From NCBI GenBank assembly GCA_022113835.1, contig JAILWY010000005.1, positions 7,210,501-7,274,500 on the forward strand: a DNA stretch of 64,000 bases, given 5' to 3'. Made by a program: the position numbers and the translations under genes. Under the pieces are notes generated by a model, which did not search any database, was not told the DNA's origin, and worked only from the letters and a program-made list of their open reading frames with translations. Origin of the DNA: Atopsyche davidsoni (Eukaryota > Arthropoda > Insecta > Trichoptera > Hydrobiosidae). Of this stretch, positions 49,410-60,224 are shown in pieces (the stretch's first letter is position 1; every line of letters begins with the position of its first letter).

Positions 49410-49799
49410 ATGTATTTTTTAAGTCTCTGAATTTATGTCAATGCATTTTGATTCTTAAAGTATTAAAAAAAAAAACATTGCAAGAATATTAGTTGGAGAT
49501 TTGCATTTAAAATGATATTTCATTTTTATATGTAAATACTTTTAACTATAATTTTAACTAAGTACACAAAGATTATAAACCATTGTGCAATTGTTCATTG
49601 TTAATTTATTTTTGCGTCTTTCAAACGATATTTTATAAATAATATTCTTATTATTTTAATAGTATTTAAACGACCAATTTACAATTTAATCAGTTATAAT
49701 AGAAATAATTTTAATTTTCTTTGTTATGTATGTTTTCGATAATAGTTTTTTTATATGTATATATAATATAACAATCTAGATTCTAAGCATTGGAAACGT

Positions 49800-49960
49800 G
49801 TTGATATTTTGTCATTAAAACTCTGTTTAATAATGCCAACGTGAAAGGTTGGCGAAACTTGTCTCAAATAAAAAACGAACATGTGGAAAATCACTCAAGT
49901 ATTTTATTCAAAAAAATATTAAAATAGAATTCCACCAAGTACTCCCTGTCAAAAATGCTT
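49800..49960 (+). repeat. Dispersed repeat with hairpin, copy A
   Basis: It shares two long blocks with 62870-63035: the hairpin (GCCAACGTGAAAGGTTGGCGAAAC) and the tail (GAATTCCACCAAGTACTC and CTGTCAAAAAT). In this copy the hairpin has the same orientation as the tail, whereas at 62.9 kb it is inverted relative to the tail, so one of the two copies has been rearranged. It probably derives from the end of a retroelement. Confidence 0.8.
49826..49863 (+). ncRNA. Degenerate hammerhead-like hairpin
   Basis: TTTAATAA, T, GCCAAC/GTTGGC (stem II), GAAAC, TT, GTC. The 5' core word is altered from the CTGATGA consensus, so cleavage is unlikely, but the order core - extra T - stem II - GAAAC - two bases - GT(A/C) is the same as in the 6.4-kb and 58.2-kb palindromes. 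Confidence 0.3.
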
Positions 49961-50099
49961 ATGTAACTTCCCCTTTATCCAAACTTATTGTCTCTCTCGT
50001 TAGACGGTGTAATAAAATTATATAAGGTCACCGTGCCTGGTGCTAGGCAATATTAAAACCGTTCTACAATAACAGTGTTATTTTCAACTTAAAACCTAT

Positions 50100-50380
50100 C
50101 TAGAAAGATCCGGATCGCGGTGGTCGGGGTTCGAAATTAAGCAGCCTCCCTCTCAGCCGCTCTCCTCACACGCGCTCCGTCTCTCTCCAGCAATGTTTCC
50201 GTCTCACTTACGCCGCGAAAACTTTACGTAATGTGAACACTGAAAACTGGCATTAACACTCCGATGCCTGGCGTTAATGTCCCCGGCCTGGGGGGAGGGG
50301 TCGCGCTCACCCCCACTTCTCTCCCGGCCTCTGGTCGTGGCAGTCTGTTTGTATATCGCTGCAATAAATTCCAGGCCATC
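50100..50380. other. GC/CpG-rich islet
   Basis: One of the longest GC-rich blocks, with GGATCGCGGTGGTCGGGG near the start and GGGGGGAGGGGTCGCGC near 50290. A pyrimidine tract ends CTCTCTCCAG at about 50191, like a splice acceptor, but the frame behind it closes quickly. The plus-strand frame at 50264-50602 is Pro- and Gly-rich inside the islet and AT-driven afterwards. TTACGTAA occurs at 50224. Confidence 0.35.
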
Positions 50381-50828
50381 GCCTTTTTTTGGACTTGTGA
50401 CATGTTTAAACCCGATTTTTTATTTCATAGAATGTATTCAACGGGAAAATTTCAGGAAGGACTTTTTATGTTTATAAACATTAATAATATCATAACTTTT
50501 CACGCACATTATATTGAACTAATGTTTAAAAAAATATTTAAAAAAAAAACGTTTAGATATTATAATCTGATTTTTTACCATTTTTATTATGAGAAAAAAT
50601 AATAAAACCTTATAAATATTACTATTTTTTGCGAAATTTAAAAAAAATGAAACTTCTCTTGAATACAACAAATTTTAAAGAAAACTGATTGGCGGTTTTT
50701 AATAAATTAAAACTTTAAGATGAATATGCATATCAATGAAGTAAAAATTTGGTTTTATGTCAATCAAATTCAAACTTAGACTGTGATTTTCAAGACAGAG
50801 CGTTAAGTTTAATTAAGTATAATTTATT

Positions 50829-51110
50829 ATGTGATTAAGCACATTTTTTCACACATTGAAAACGATTAAAGAAAACTCTCAGAAAATATCATCGTGACTT
50901 GTGTGGGATTCGAACCCACATCCCCAAGCTTTCATGGCCGGTGCATTTATCCAACTATGCTAACGAGCCACTGCAATTTAGTGAGAATTTTTAATAATCA
51001 TATTCTACATATGAACCAATATGCTCGGGCTAATCAATATTTAATGATTGTTAATTGAATATTAATTGATTGATCGTTTTCAATGTGTGAAAAAATGTGC
51101 TTAATCACAT
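50829..51110. mobile_element. Full-length TIR element with tRNA-like core
   Basis: The left end ATGTGATTAAGCACATTTTT and the following CACACATTGAAAACG are matched by an inverted right end CGTTTTCAATGTGTGAAAAA and TGTGCTTAATCACAT, about 36 bp without a mismatch seen. The 282-bp element has the layout of a miniature inverted-repeat element, but its middle is a 74-nt tRNA-like sequence on the minus strand. Outside the right end the block ACCTGCATGGGTAAATAAAA and ACGCATTCTGATTGAC is repeated in inverted form next to the copy at 49.3 kb, so the mobile unit may extend beyond the inverted repeats. Confidence 0.85.
50896..50969 (-). tRNA. tRNA-like core of the TIR element
   Basis: Cloverleaf on the minus strand: acceptor GGCTCGT/ACAAGTC (5 Watson-Crick pairs, one G-U, one mismatch), D stem GCAT/ATGC, anticodon arm CCGGC-CATGAAA-GCTTG (imperfect stem), T arm GTGGG-TTCGAAT-CCCAC (perfect). 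A box TAGCATAGTTGG and B box GGTTCGAATCC are intact. The anticodon position reads TGA, but position 33 is A and there is no long variable arm, so it is not a normal tRNA-Ser. Best read as a transposon-borne tRNA derivative that keeps pol III promoter words. Confidence 0.5.
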
Positions 51111-51719
51111 AAACATACTAATACCTGCATGGGTAAATAAAAACGCATTCTGATTGACATTAATCTAACTTAATATATAATTTATTACTTTTAGCCTTCT
51201 TATAAAATGTATTCTTTTAAAACTTCATATGAAAATTTAAATTTTAGTAGTATATTTCGCAATCATTTGCAATAGTGTATATTTCACATATTAGTTTCAT
51301 ATTGTATCACTGTATCTTTTACTAACTCACGTAAAAAAAAAGGTTTTTTAATACACATTTTTCCTTAGACAAACTCAATAATACGTGTACGTTACCACCG
51401 AAGCCACACCTTGTAAGCTTCACAAACTGCGCGCAGGATCAGGGGATAACCACGTACCGTATTATAAACATAACTCTAAGACTTATTGTAAATTTACTAA
51501 AAAACATAGTATTATATTAATATATTTATTATTTATTTTCATACCCAGCTGTATGCACATATGAACACTATAATTTTTCATTATTATTTCCCTAAGCCTA
51601 ATTTGAAAATTCAATCTAAAAAAAAAATTATAAGCAATGGCCGGTAACATAAAATAAACACTTGAAGATCTTTCATATTAAAAATATCTCCCAAAATTAA
51701 AAACATAAAAGCCGGAAAA
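51111..51719. other. AT-rich non-coding stretch
   Basis: Nothing recognisable beyond the flanking block of the TIR element at 51121-51162. A small mixed patch near 51385-51460 has no frame. Confidence 0.5.
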
Positions 51720-51965
51720 CAATTAAACCCATTCAGGCGTCGCACGGTTAGGCTCCAAAATCTGTCATTCGGCGCTAATACCAATTAGCGTAAGCGACTC
51801 TCGCCCTTCGGCCCGCGTTCGTAAGGGCTGCCAACCGTCCATAGGTCAGCGCATGTGGCTGGAGAGTACGGAGTGTTGGGGTATTTTTAATTTGACTGCT
51901 TTTCGGATGACGACCCAATAAAGTTGGGGCGCATCTATCGACATGGCGCTTTAAAAAAGAAAACA
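51720..51965. promoter_or_regulatory. GC/CpG islet with homeodomain-type palindrome
   Basis: A compact block of CpG-containing, non-repetitive sequence. At 51773-51790 it holds CGCTAAT-ACCA-ATTAGCG, a perfect inverted repeat that forms TAAT-N4-ATTA, the spacing known for cooperative binding of paired-class homeodomains. The minus-strand frame (51775-51966, 63 codons) is unrecognised. I favour a regulatory element. Confidence 0.35.
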
Positions 51966-52142
51966 TGCCCCGTAATGAAATTCACTAGTTATCGGGGAAG
52001 GTAAATTGAAATATTGATTACAGTTTTTCATTAATTCAATAAACGCAGAGTGTTGTTGACATTTCCAATAGCAAGGCAAACTTAACGCCAATGAGTATAA
52101 ACATATTAAAAGTTATATTATAACTATGTAGAAATACACACA

Positions 52143-52533
52143 CTTCTTCTTCATCGAGTGCCTCTACTCATACTCATACTGAGACAGTGTTCATGGTTTT
52201 CTAAGGGGAAAATAGCGTAGTGAGTCCGCGGGTCTTTCAATATAAAACACCGCAGTTTTATATTGGAAGGAAAAGTCTGAGTATTACTGCTGTCCAATAG
52301 CATTATTATATAAAGCTTTCCTTACAAAGCTCTGGAGTTAAGATCTGATACTCCTTATGCAGCAGGCTGCAGAAACAATAGCAGGAGCCCCCCCCCACCT
52401 CGACAAGGAACTTTCAAATCATATCCCTCCAGAATTATTTCAAGTCCACTACTCTATTACCGATCCTTTACATAGACTCTGGGTACAGAATGGCAGCCAT
52501 GCACGAGGAACAGAATGGGGAGAACGGGGATAA
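52143..52533 (-). repeat. Dispersed repeat family R3, copy 1
   Basis: Inverted relative to the copies at 53679 and 63205. Shared landmarks, read on the minus strand, are TGTAAAGGATCGGTAAT, GAGTAGTGGACTTG, CTTGTCGAGGTGGGGG, CTCCTGCTATTGTTT, GGAGTATCAGATCTTAA, CCAGAGCTTTGTAAGGAAA and CCAATATAAAACTGCGGTG. No coding frame is preserved and no terminal repeats are visible. It is unclassified. Confidence 0.9.
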
Positions 52534-52638
52534 ATATGAAGTAAATAGCCACATTCAAATACCTTAATTTTTCGCTTAGTAGCTGTCTTAAATGGCCAGG
52601 TTTTAACTTCAAAAAAAAGCATACAAAATATACATAGA

Positions 52639-52639
<1 letters not shown>

Positions 52640-52707
<68 letters not shown>
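52640..52707. repeat. (AT)n microsatellite
   Basis: About 33 AT dinucleotides. The Tyr-Ile frame over it on the minus strand is an artefact. Confidence 0.97.
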
Positions 52708-52712
<5 letters not shown>

Positions 52713-53678
52713 GTATATAGCGATATTAACAGGCTTATTAGTAATATCGCGCCAATTATTACAACTTGAAGTCCCTGGAATTTCATATAATCTGATGTAT
52801 TCAAATCATAATTTGATATTAACTAAATATACAACATCGATGTATTCTGGGAGACAATTCAAGATACATCAGTCATATGTGTTGCTGTAATAAATTAAAT
52901 TAATTGATTCTAAAATTTACATATTACAGTTGAAATAATTGGAGTTTAATTTATTATATATGAATATATTTGTAGTAAATGTTATTAACCAAAAAATTAC
53001 GATAAAAATACGACCTTTTACTAGAAATTAAGAAATTTTTCAATGAGGCTTACCATAACAGTACTAAGCCAAGATATATTTTTATTAAAAAATATATATT
53101 TTATGATTTTGTAAAGCTTCATAGAAAATTCATTTGATCAATTGAAACGATTTCGTATATTTTTTTAGGTAATGTATGATTATTATTATATTGGAATATA
53201 ATAACAGTATTGTTTTGTTGTAAATACTATAATTGTTTTTGTAAGAGTAGAACATCATATAAAACGTGTTATTTTACTTGTCTATTTAACTGCAATTAAT
53301 TCAGCGTACTGATTCTAAAAATATATGTTGCTATTTAAAACAGCCTCTGCAAAAACAATCGTGTAACACAAAGTTAATTATAAATTTCATATATATTATT
53401 CCACAAAATATAAGCCCTGTGACGTCATTTGGTTATAATTAAACTTTGGAATTATATATAAGTAACCGCGAATTGAATTTGAGTACTTTATTCACAAAAT
53501 TAGCAAAGTAAACGTAGAAAGTAATTAAACATTCCGTCTTACTCTGCGTAGATTTAATTATTAAGCTCTTAAATCTCTAACTAGCTTCTTTATTAGTTGG
53601 TATAGAGTGTATATACAATTCTGCTTTGAAAGTCTGTAAAAATCTATTATTAGAAATGTAATTAGAAAGTAAAGTAAA
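52708..53678. other. AT-rich non-coding stretch
   Basis: Separates two inverted copies of repeat family R3. No gene recognised. Confidence 0.5.
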
Positions 53679-54075
53679 CCTCCCCGCTCTTCCCATTCTG
53701 CTGCTTGTGCTTGGCTGCCATGACTATGTGTAAAGGATAGGTAATGGAGTAGTAGACTTGGAACGATTATGGAGAGACATGTTTAGAAGTGCCCTGTAAA
53801 AAAGGAGGAGATCGTGTTATTGTTTCTGCAGTCTGCTGCAGAATCAATATCAGACGTAAATTCCAGAGCTTTGTAAGGAAATAATAGTATAATAATGCTA
53901 TTGGGCAGTAGCAATACGCAGGCTTTTCCTTCGAATATAAAACTTGGCTGTAGAAGGACTTGGAGACCCACCACACTATTCTCCCTAAGAAAAGCAATGA
54001 GCAGACAATAAGATAAGTTCAGTGAGATGAACACCAATATCCTATGTGGAGAGGCATTTGAAGAAGAAGAAAACT
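53679..54075 (+). repeat. Dispersed repeat family R3, copy 2
   Basis: Opposite orientation to copy 1 and about 1.1 kb away. It retains TGTGTAAAGGATAGGTAAT, GAGTAGTAGACTTGGAA, CCAGAGCTTTGTAAGGAAAT, AATGCTATTGGGCAGTAGCA and the terminal GAGAGGCATTTGAAGAAG. It is more diverged than copies 1 and 3 are from each other in the central CTCC...ATTGTTT block. Confidence 0.9.
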
Positions 54076-54189
54076 ACAATTTTTATGTTTATTTTATTTA
54101 GTATTTGTTTTTATTTTTTTCAAGCTAGACAAAAAATTAATTACTGAATTTTATTATATAAAATAGTAACTGTTTTGGTAAATTCATTA

Positions 54190-54465
54190 TACTTTACGGG
54201 ATAGTCCTCCCCCTGCTTTCACTGGAGACGTGTATTTTTTTGCGGAATATGGAATTTATTTGTTTTGCCTGTCCGAAAATGGCGTGCCGCTAATGCCAGC
54301 AGACATATTTATGGTTTCCTTTCAAGGCCTTCCACTGGGGGCATTGACCTCCCAAGGACGCACTTCGCCCCTGATGGGGTCACGTGATAGCAAGACCCTA
54401 TCTCAGATTACTACAATTGCTGCACCTTTCCTTTTCATTTCAAGGCATCGTTAGCGAAATTTATC
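54190..54465 (+). other. Mixed/GC-rich islet with CACGTG
   Basis: A plus-strand frame (54230-54454, 74 codons) of balanced composition crosses the block (SFQGLPLGALTSQGRTSPL). I do not recognise it. TCACGTGA, a palindromic E-box, lies at 54380-54387. It may be an exon, a repeat remnant or a regulatory element. Confidence 0.25.
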
Positions 54466-54925
54466 TTGGAATAACCGACTTCCTGAAAATGACATCGAAC
54501 TTCCTAAACCATTATTTTTCTTAAGTGTTTTTTTAGAGAATTCGATAGTCTTAGAATTATTTTACTGAAAATAAGTTTTTCAAACGATCCTTAGGCTTTT
54601 TCTTAACATTATTAGAACAGAAGATTCAAATAAAACATGTTTTAACATTACAAATTCAAAAATTACAATTAATGTAATTATTTTAGACCCTGTAGTTAAA
54701 AAGCTAAAACATTCTAAATTTATTAAAAACATAATTTTAATTGATGTTTATGTCCCCATCTTATAAGATAGAGATAGAGTATTTGAACACAAAGACACGT
54801 CAATAACATCGATGACATCAATCTCTTCTATTTTTATATTCATGACATGATCATTTCTCATAGCAATATGTCAAAGTATGGGAGTGGGTAGAAAACATTA
54901 CCAATAATTACTATTTCGAAACATA
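54466..54925. other. AT-rich non-coding stretch
   Basis: Nothing recognisable is seen. Confidence 0.5.
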
Positions 54926-55136
54926 ATAACCAGTGCCTAGGTGCTCTATGGCCTCTGGCAGAGTGCGAACGGAATGGACCTCCTTCTCTTGTCAGCTTAT
55001 GGAGCTGCCGATCTACTTCTTGATTTTAAACCCTCGACATTTCCTATTACCATTAGTTTTTCTGAGTAGTTGTCTCCATCCTGAAAATATTTCTAAAGAG
55101 CTCCCCTATGAAAATATTGTTTTTTCTACTAACTAA
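54926..55136 (+). other. Mixed-composition islet with open frame
   Basis: A 67-codon plus-strand frame starting at 54933 (MPRCSMASGRVRTEWTSFSC) lies in a GC-richer patch. The first half looks coding-like, the second half less so. It is not recognised. Confidence 0.2.
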
Positions 55137-58100
55137 TATCTATCATAAAATAACCCAAAATACTTAAGCAAAAAGATTTTATTTGTTTAATATCCACACA
55201 TCTTCAATAATATCTATTCAATCTATTACTTTTGTGGCGATGAATTGTGATCACATTTTTAGAAAGATTAAATTAGAGATTGAAAGAGAGTACAAAAATC
55301 ATTGATTATTTTAGCATATGCTAAATATTCAGTAAAAATTCTCAGTGCACACTTAGCACAAACTGAGCAAAGGACGCGTCGATGCCAGAAGCTTTATTCA
55401 AAGTCAACGAATAATATTTATTGCGCATAAAAATTTCATAATTCTGATATGCAGAAAAATGTGTATAATATTGTTGAAATGTTGTAATTATTAAAATTGT
55501 ACATTCGTATTGTGGAGGGAAACAAAAAAAAACAACTTAGCTGTGAAATGTGAAAAATGGTTTGTACTTGTTATTGATAAATCTCAAAACAATTTTTCAT
55601 ATAAAAATAAAACGTGGTGGATAATTTAGGACAACTTGAAATTTTGTTAAAGCTTATATAAAGAGGCTAACAGCGGCCATAAAGGTAATCTGAGCCATCA
55701 CCGCATTCGTGAATCTAAACGGAGCCTCTGGCCAAACTGGAACCAGATTTTCATAAAGAAGCTTAAGGGCTTTTAAAAATGCCTCTTATATGTTTTATTT
55801 AATTAGCATCTAGGTTGATTATCAATTAGTTTACTGACTAAAGTTTCTTAATTTATTTCTGTCTATTAATATTTCTATAATGGTAATAATTTTATTATAA
55901 TATCAATATAAATACATTCAAATACAGTTCATTCAAAATTTTATCAGATATCAAATACGTATCCTAAAATTATTGCAATTATCGTTACTTTCATTCTGGT
56001 CATGTAAAATCTTCAATCATAATTTTATTGTATTCATTTTAATCTTTATTACAAAGTTAACTTTACTGGATAAAAAAATGAAAATCAATAACTAATTATT
56101 ACAAATTTCTTCAAGCTCATGCTTCTTCAAAATAGATCATGACATTTTAATAAAAATAATTATTTTGGATACATTTTTTTCATAAAAAAGCATATTCAAG
56201 AAAAAAATTTGTTCAAAATTTTAATTTTATTTCGGAAGCACGGAAGCTTGACAGTTATTTTTAGAATAATCTGCTTAACTTTTGGAAAAAAAAAAAACAA
56301 TAAAAGGTTTCAATGGAGGACGTTAACCCGGAAGCCATATCATCAAAATTACGCATCAATGACAGAAATTTCAAATTAATATATTTGAAAATGACGTGAT
56401 TTCGCTTGCGGTGTCTCCTGGCAACCCTGCTTCTCTGATGTATTCAGACGTACACTGACCTTTATGTAATGAATAATGAACATTACCTTTGTGAGAGCTG
56501 AGTTATGTCGTAAATCTCCGAATTAATGTAATCTGCTTGTGATTCGTTGAGAGTTGGGTTGATTTCGGTACATCAGAATGATAATGATACTTAAATATTG
56601 GACTGGGAGACTTCCTGTTAGCAACAAATTGTCGTTTAGTCTAATTATACAGAGTGGCACTCTTCTTTGTACTTCACTATCGCAATGAGACAAATTACCA
56701 ATTAGTAGTCGTCTGTTTACCGACGTGAATCCAAATATTATCGTTTCTCTATAATTCATATTAGATGATTGTGTATATTTTAGGCTAATTTATATAGTTA
56801 GCAGCGGTTGTAAGCTCGAATTAATTTTAGTAACAAACTTATGAAAACAGGTATAAGCATAATTTTTAAATTCAAAATATCATGGGCAAACGCAAACATA
56901 ATCTTCTTCGTTTTAATTTTCTAGATTATGCTAATTTTTGCTTTCAGTGAAAATTTGTGCAGTATCAACTCTGCAAATATGGATGATATTAGATTAAACG
57001 GTGCCATTATTAAAACGAAATCTATTTGTTAGATTAATGGTTAGGTCTAACGACTTATGACCTAGAGTTCACCTGTTCAATCCATATCCAAACAGATTAA
57101 CCTTACGCTTATGTTTCTCGGGTTTGATCAGTAAAACGCGTGTTGAGTCTATTTAAAAAAATAATTTGAAGAATTATAACTGTATTGGGAAATTATTTCT
57201 TGGAAGATTTCTCTGAAATCCCTTGGGAGATTTTTCAGGAGTAATTGGCTTGTTTTCCTAGCCGTCTATAGAATTTTCATAATGCGTCACAACAACCACT
57301 TCTCAAAAGCTTCAATGCGGATGTTGTCTCTTGCTTTCAATATCAATGTCTCCACTCTGGAGAGAAAAATAAGGAAAAGCGTATATGTGAATATTCCTGA
57401 TGTTATCATTACCATTATTTTTATAAATATCGTTATACACAAATATTAACTTGATTTTTACATTACTGAATACACACGAATTGGATGAATAATATAATGT
57501 TATTCACGTCAAAATAGAAAATTTCGAAATCGAATATTCACTAAAACTTAATATTTTTATTTCATCGTTATTATTGAAATGAACAGAAGAATTTGTTATC
57601 ATGTACGATTAACATATCGTATTTTCCAAATAAAATTTACCATCGCATTACTCATACTCGAATTCAGGATTTGCTGTTTCTACTTGAGCCACCTATATCA
57701 TAATATCAGAAGAAATATATAATTTTATATAAAAAGCGGTAAATGCATATTCTTCGAAATTTATTTGAGTTAAAAAAAGTAGCACACCGAAAGGTTGATT
57801 CTTCACAAAAAATTTACCCCTATTATTGTGGTTTTTAAAAAATGCCTGCCATGTTTAATATAATGGATCAAATAAAACTAAGTCCGCCTTTTTTATATAT
57901 TCCGATTTAGTACTGACGTAGGAAGAAGTATGTTCCTTCTTGTTTATTTTAATTGCGTGGTGTTTATATAATAAAGCGGATAAAGTATTTTAAAGAAATA
58001 TAATTCTTTTTCACTCCGAATTATGAGAAATTCATGTAGTTTCTTCTTAAACAAGCGAACAAAATTTTACATGGAGTCTATTTTGACGTCACAGAGTTCA

Positions 58101-58200
58101 AATGAGTCAAATATAAATATACTTTTAGTTGGAAATATGAATTTAAATCAGCGCGTTTAGTCATAAATATAAACAATCATGTTGAGGGACGAGGCATTTG
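55137..58200. other. AT-rich non-coding stretch with one islet
   Basis: No gene recognised. A mixed-composition block at about 56310-56520 (CAATGGAGGACGTTAACC, GGTGTCTCCTGGCAACCC) lacks a sustained frame and is a candidate conserved element. A minus-strand frame at 56523-56759 is unremarkable. Confidence 0.45.
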
Positions 58201-58206
58201 ATCCAT

Positions 58207-58405
58207 TATTATAATGATAAAAGTAACTTTGTATTTTTACTCAGTGGAGTTTATTTAAATTATTTGCATTACTAGTTTCGACCCGATACACTGGGTCATC
58301 ATCAGATGCTTAACTAAACTTAAGTATCGGGTCGAACTAGTAATGCAAATAATTTAAATAAACTCAATGTGAAGACAAAATACAAAGTTAATTTTATCAT
58401 TATAA
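58207..58405. repeat. Long palindrome with hammerhead-like arm, copy 2
   Basis: Same element as 6395-6617, with the same outer ends (ATAATGATAAAAGTAAC). The right arm lacks the hammerhead 5' core and part of stem II (only TATCGGGTCGAAC remains), so the palindrome is asymmetric. The left arm is complete. Confidence 0.85.
58266..58309 (-). ncRNA. Hammerhead-like motif, best-preserved copy
   Basis: On the minus strand: GCAT, CTGATGA, T, GACCC-AGTGTATC-GGGTC, GAAAC, TA, GTA, ATGC. Stem I (GCAT/ATGC) is perfect, stem II has five pairs, stem III is the minimal AC/GT with a two-base loop, and GTA is an allowed NUH cleavage triplet. All invariant core bases of a hammerhead ribozyme are present. The one departure is an unpaired T between CTGATGA and stem II. 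Confidence 0.5.
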
Positions 58406-58499
58406 ACAATCATATTTATTTCTTGCGCGTACAATTGGAAGTCTCGCAAGGATTGTTAAGAATTTCAAAGCCAGTCGAAAGTTATAACGATTTTCGCCA

Positions 58500-58695
58500 A
58501 AAAGAGGGAGTCGGGTAATTCGGTTATCCTAAATTCATTTTCTTGAATCCTTCCATTTATATTCCGGGGCTTAGCGAGGCGCTGGGGCGAAACACGCTCT
58601 CATTTACTCACTTATTGCGATACAAGCTTCGCACTCGGCGCAGTGTGCCACGAGAACACCGGGACAATATCCATTTTCAACGCATTCTTTAAAGG
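58500..58695. other. GC-rich islet
   Basis: A block with GCGAGGCGCTGGGGCG and CGGCGCAG words, no sustained frame and no recognised repeat. Confidence 0.3.
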
Positions 58696-58997
58696 CAACA
58701 TTCAGAAATAAGGGATGTACTGAAATAATCGTTTCCGTAACGTTTTCATTGAATTTAAAATGGGTTCATTCATTTTTTGTGTATGAAAATACTTGAGTGT
58801 GCACAAATAGTACTTTCAATGTCGAGCTCTCGATTAAAAGATATTTTATGACAATCGAGTGAATATGCAAAAAGGCGCACAAGCAAAAAATATATATACA
58901 ACAAAATATAAGTAATTATTATTGGTAGTGTGCTCTAATTTTAAGGATTATTTTCGTGAAATTGGAGCTTTATTATAAAAAATTGGTATAATATATT

Positions 58998-59142
58998 CTA
59001 TTCAAAGTATTGTCCATCGCTAGCCACTACTTTTTCCCATCTTTCGGGTAAATTATGGATTCCATCCCAAAAGAACTGTTCGTCTTTTGAAGCCAAAAAA
59101 AGAATCAAGCCAATTTTTGATACCCTGTTCAGAAGTGAAGCG
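58998..59142 (-). pseudogene. Mariner transposase, C-terminal remnant
   Basis: The minus strand reads RFTSEQGIKNWLDSF, then after a one-base shift SKDEQFFWDGIHNLPERWEK and VVASDGQYFE followed by TAG at 58998-59000. The pattern NWLDSF..SK...FF..GIH.LPERWEK....G.YF is the well-known C-terminus of mariner transposases. Nothing recognisable of the catalytic domain precedes it. It is unrelated in sequence to the fold-back element at 30.4 kb, so at least two mariner lineages have been active in this genome. Confidence 0.85.
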
Positions 59143-59339
59143 TATTACAATAAAGTTTTAAAGTATAGCCTGATGCGATTCAATATTAGTTACGCCATAT
59201 CTTAGAAAACCCTTAAATGTAATGCACACTACTAATATTCATATGTAATCCGAATCAAGTAATGTCGAACGATCCTTGGGGTAGATTTTATGTGAGAATA
59301 TATGTGAGTACAGCTCCTTTTTCTTTTGGTTCCTTCCAA

Positions 59340-59575
59340 TACACTCAGTTCCCGTGGTTCTCTGTTATTTACCTCCGATACTAAAACGACACCTTAAGGC
59401 TGCGCAGAATACTGCAGTACATTACTCCGCTCTCCGTTTGTATCAGTCCAGCGATGCGGGCTTCCCATGGGAGGGTGCGCCGCCCCACAAATCACTACCC
59501 CTCTCTCGAGTAAATCTCCTTTACGGCTTCACCTCTAAAGCAAATCCCGGCTTTGCGCTGATTCTCTGAAACTTT
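59340..59575. other. GC-rich islet
   Basis: A plus-strand frame of 71 codons (59354-59569) of balanced composition runs through the block (CYLPPILKRHLKAAQNTAVH). I do not recognise it. Word content such as GGGAGGGTGCGCCGCCCC is typical of the other islets. Confidence 0.25.
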
Positions 59576-60220
59576 AAAATACAATCAGCATAAAACATAA
59601 TGAGGTATATCTCGGCCAAAAACTTCATCCGTTTCTGAATATTTGTTGATATGTTATGATTTAAAAATTTTACTAAAAATATATTACGTATTGAAAAAAA
59701 TATATGTGCATGTATTAAATAATTTATCACATGTCATTATATATATATATATATATTTATATATTAGTTAAACTTTTTTATTATTCGGAGCAATGCAGAT
59801 TATTTCATTCCAATTGACGCCAGGATGCTGGGTTTCTGTTTTATGTTTTTAAGTACAACATCCGACATCCAGCAGCTGCCCGTGCTGCCATGTTCATTTT
59901 AATTATGCCACTAACTACTTTAATCATTTCAACCACAACAATCGTAACCAAATACGTAGGTGTATGTAAACTGCTTAATTTCTGTTAACTAACTAAATGT
60001 CAACTTATAAACATCGTACTCTTGGTGAGTCCCAATCAGAAAAAGACTATACAATCGGACAATAATTTTTCAGAATTGTGTAATATATTTCATTCATATT
60101 TTAATAAAGTGACGATATTCATTAATAAAATAACGAGTCTTTATTTAATAGAAATATTTACAAAGGCAATATTTATATTACCAATTTCTTGTCCACAGCC
60201 ACCGCCTGAACCTCGGATCC
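59576..60220. other. AT-rich non-coding stretch
   Basis: Contains a short (AT)n run near 59738-59756 and a mixed patch near 59815-59900. No gene recognised. Confidence 0.5.
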
Positions 60221-60224
60221 CCAA

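Noticed and set aside
52457..52804. 115-codon minus-strand frame with a Tyr-Ile core
   Set aside because: It reads through the (AT)n tract and part of a dispersed repeat.
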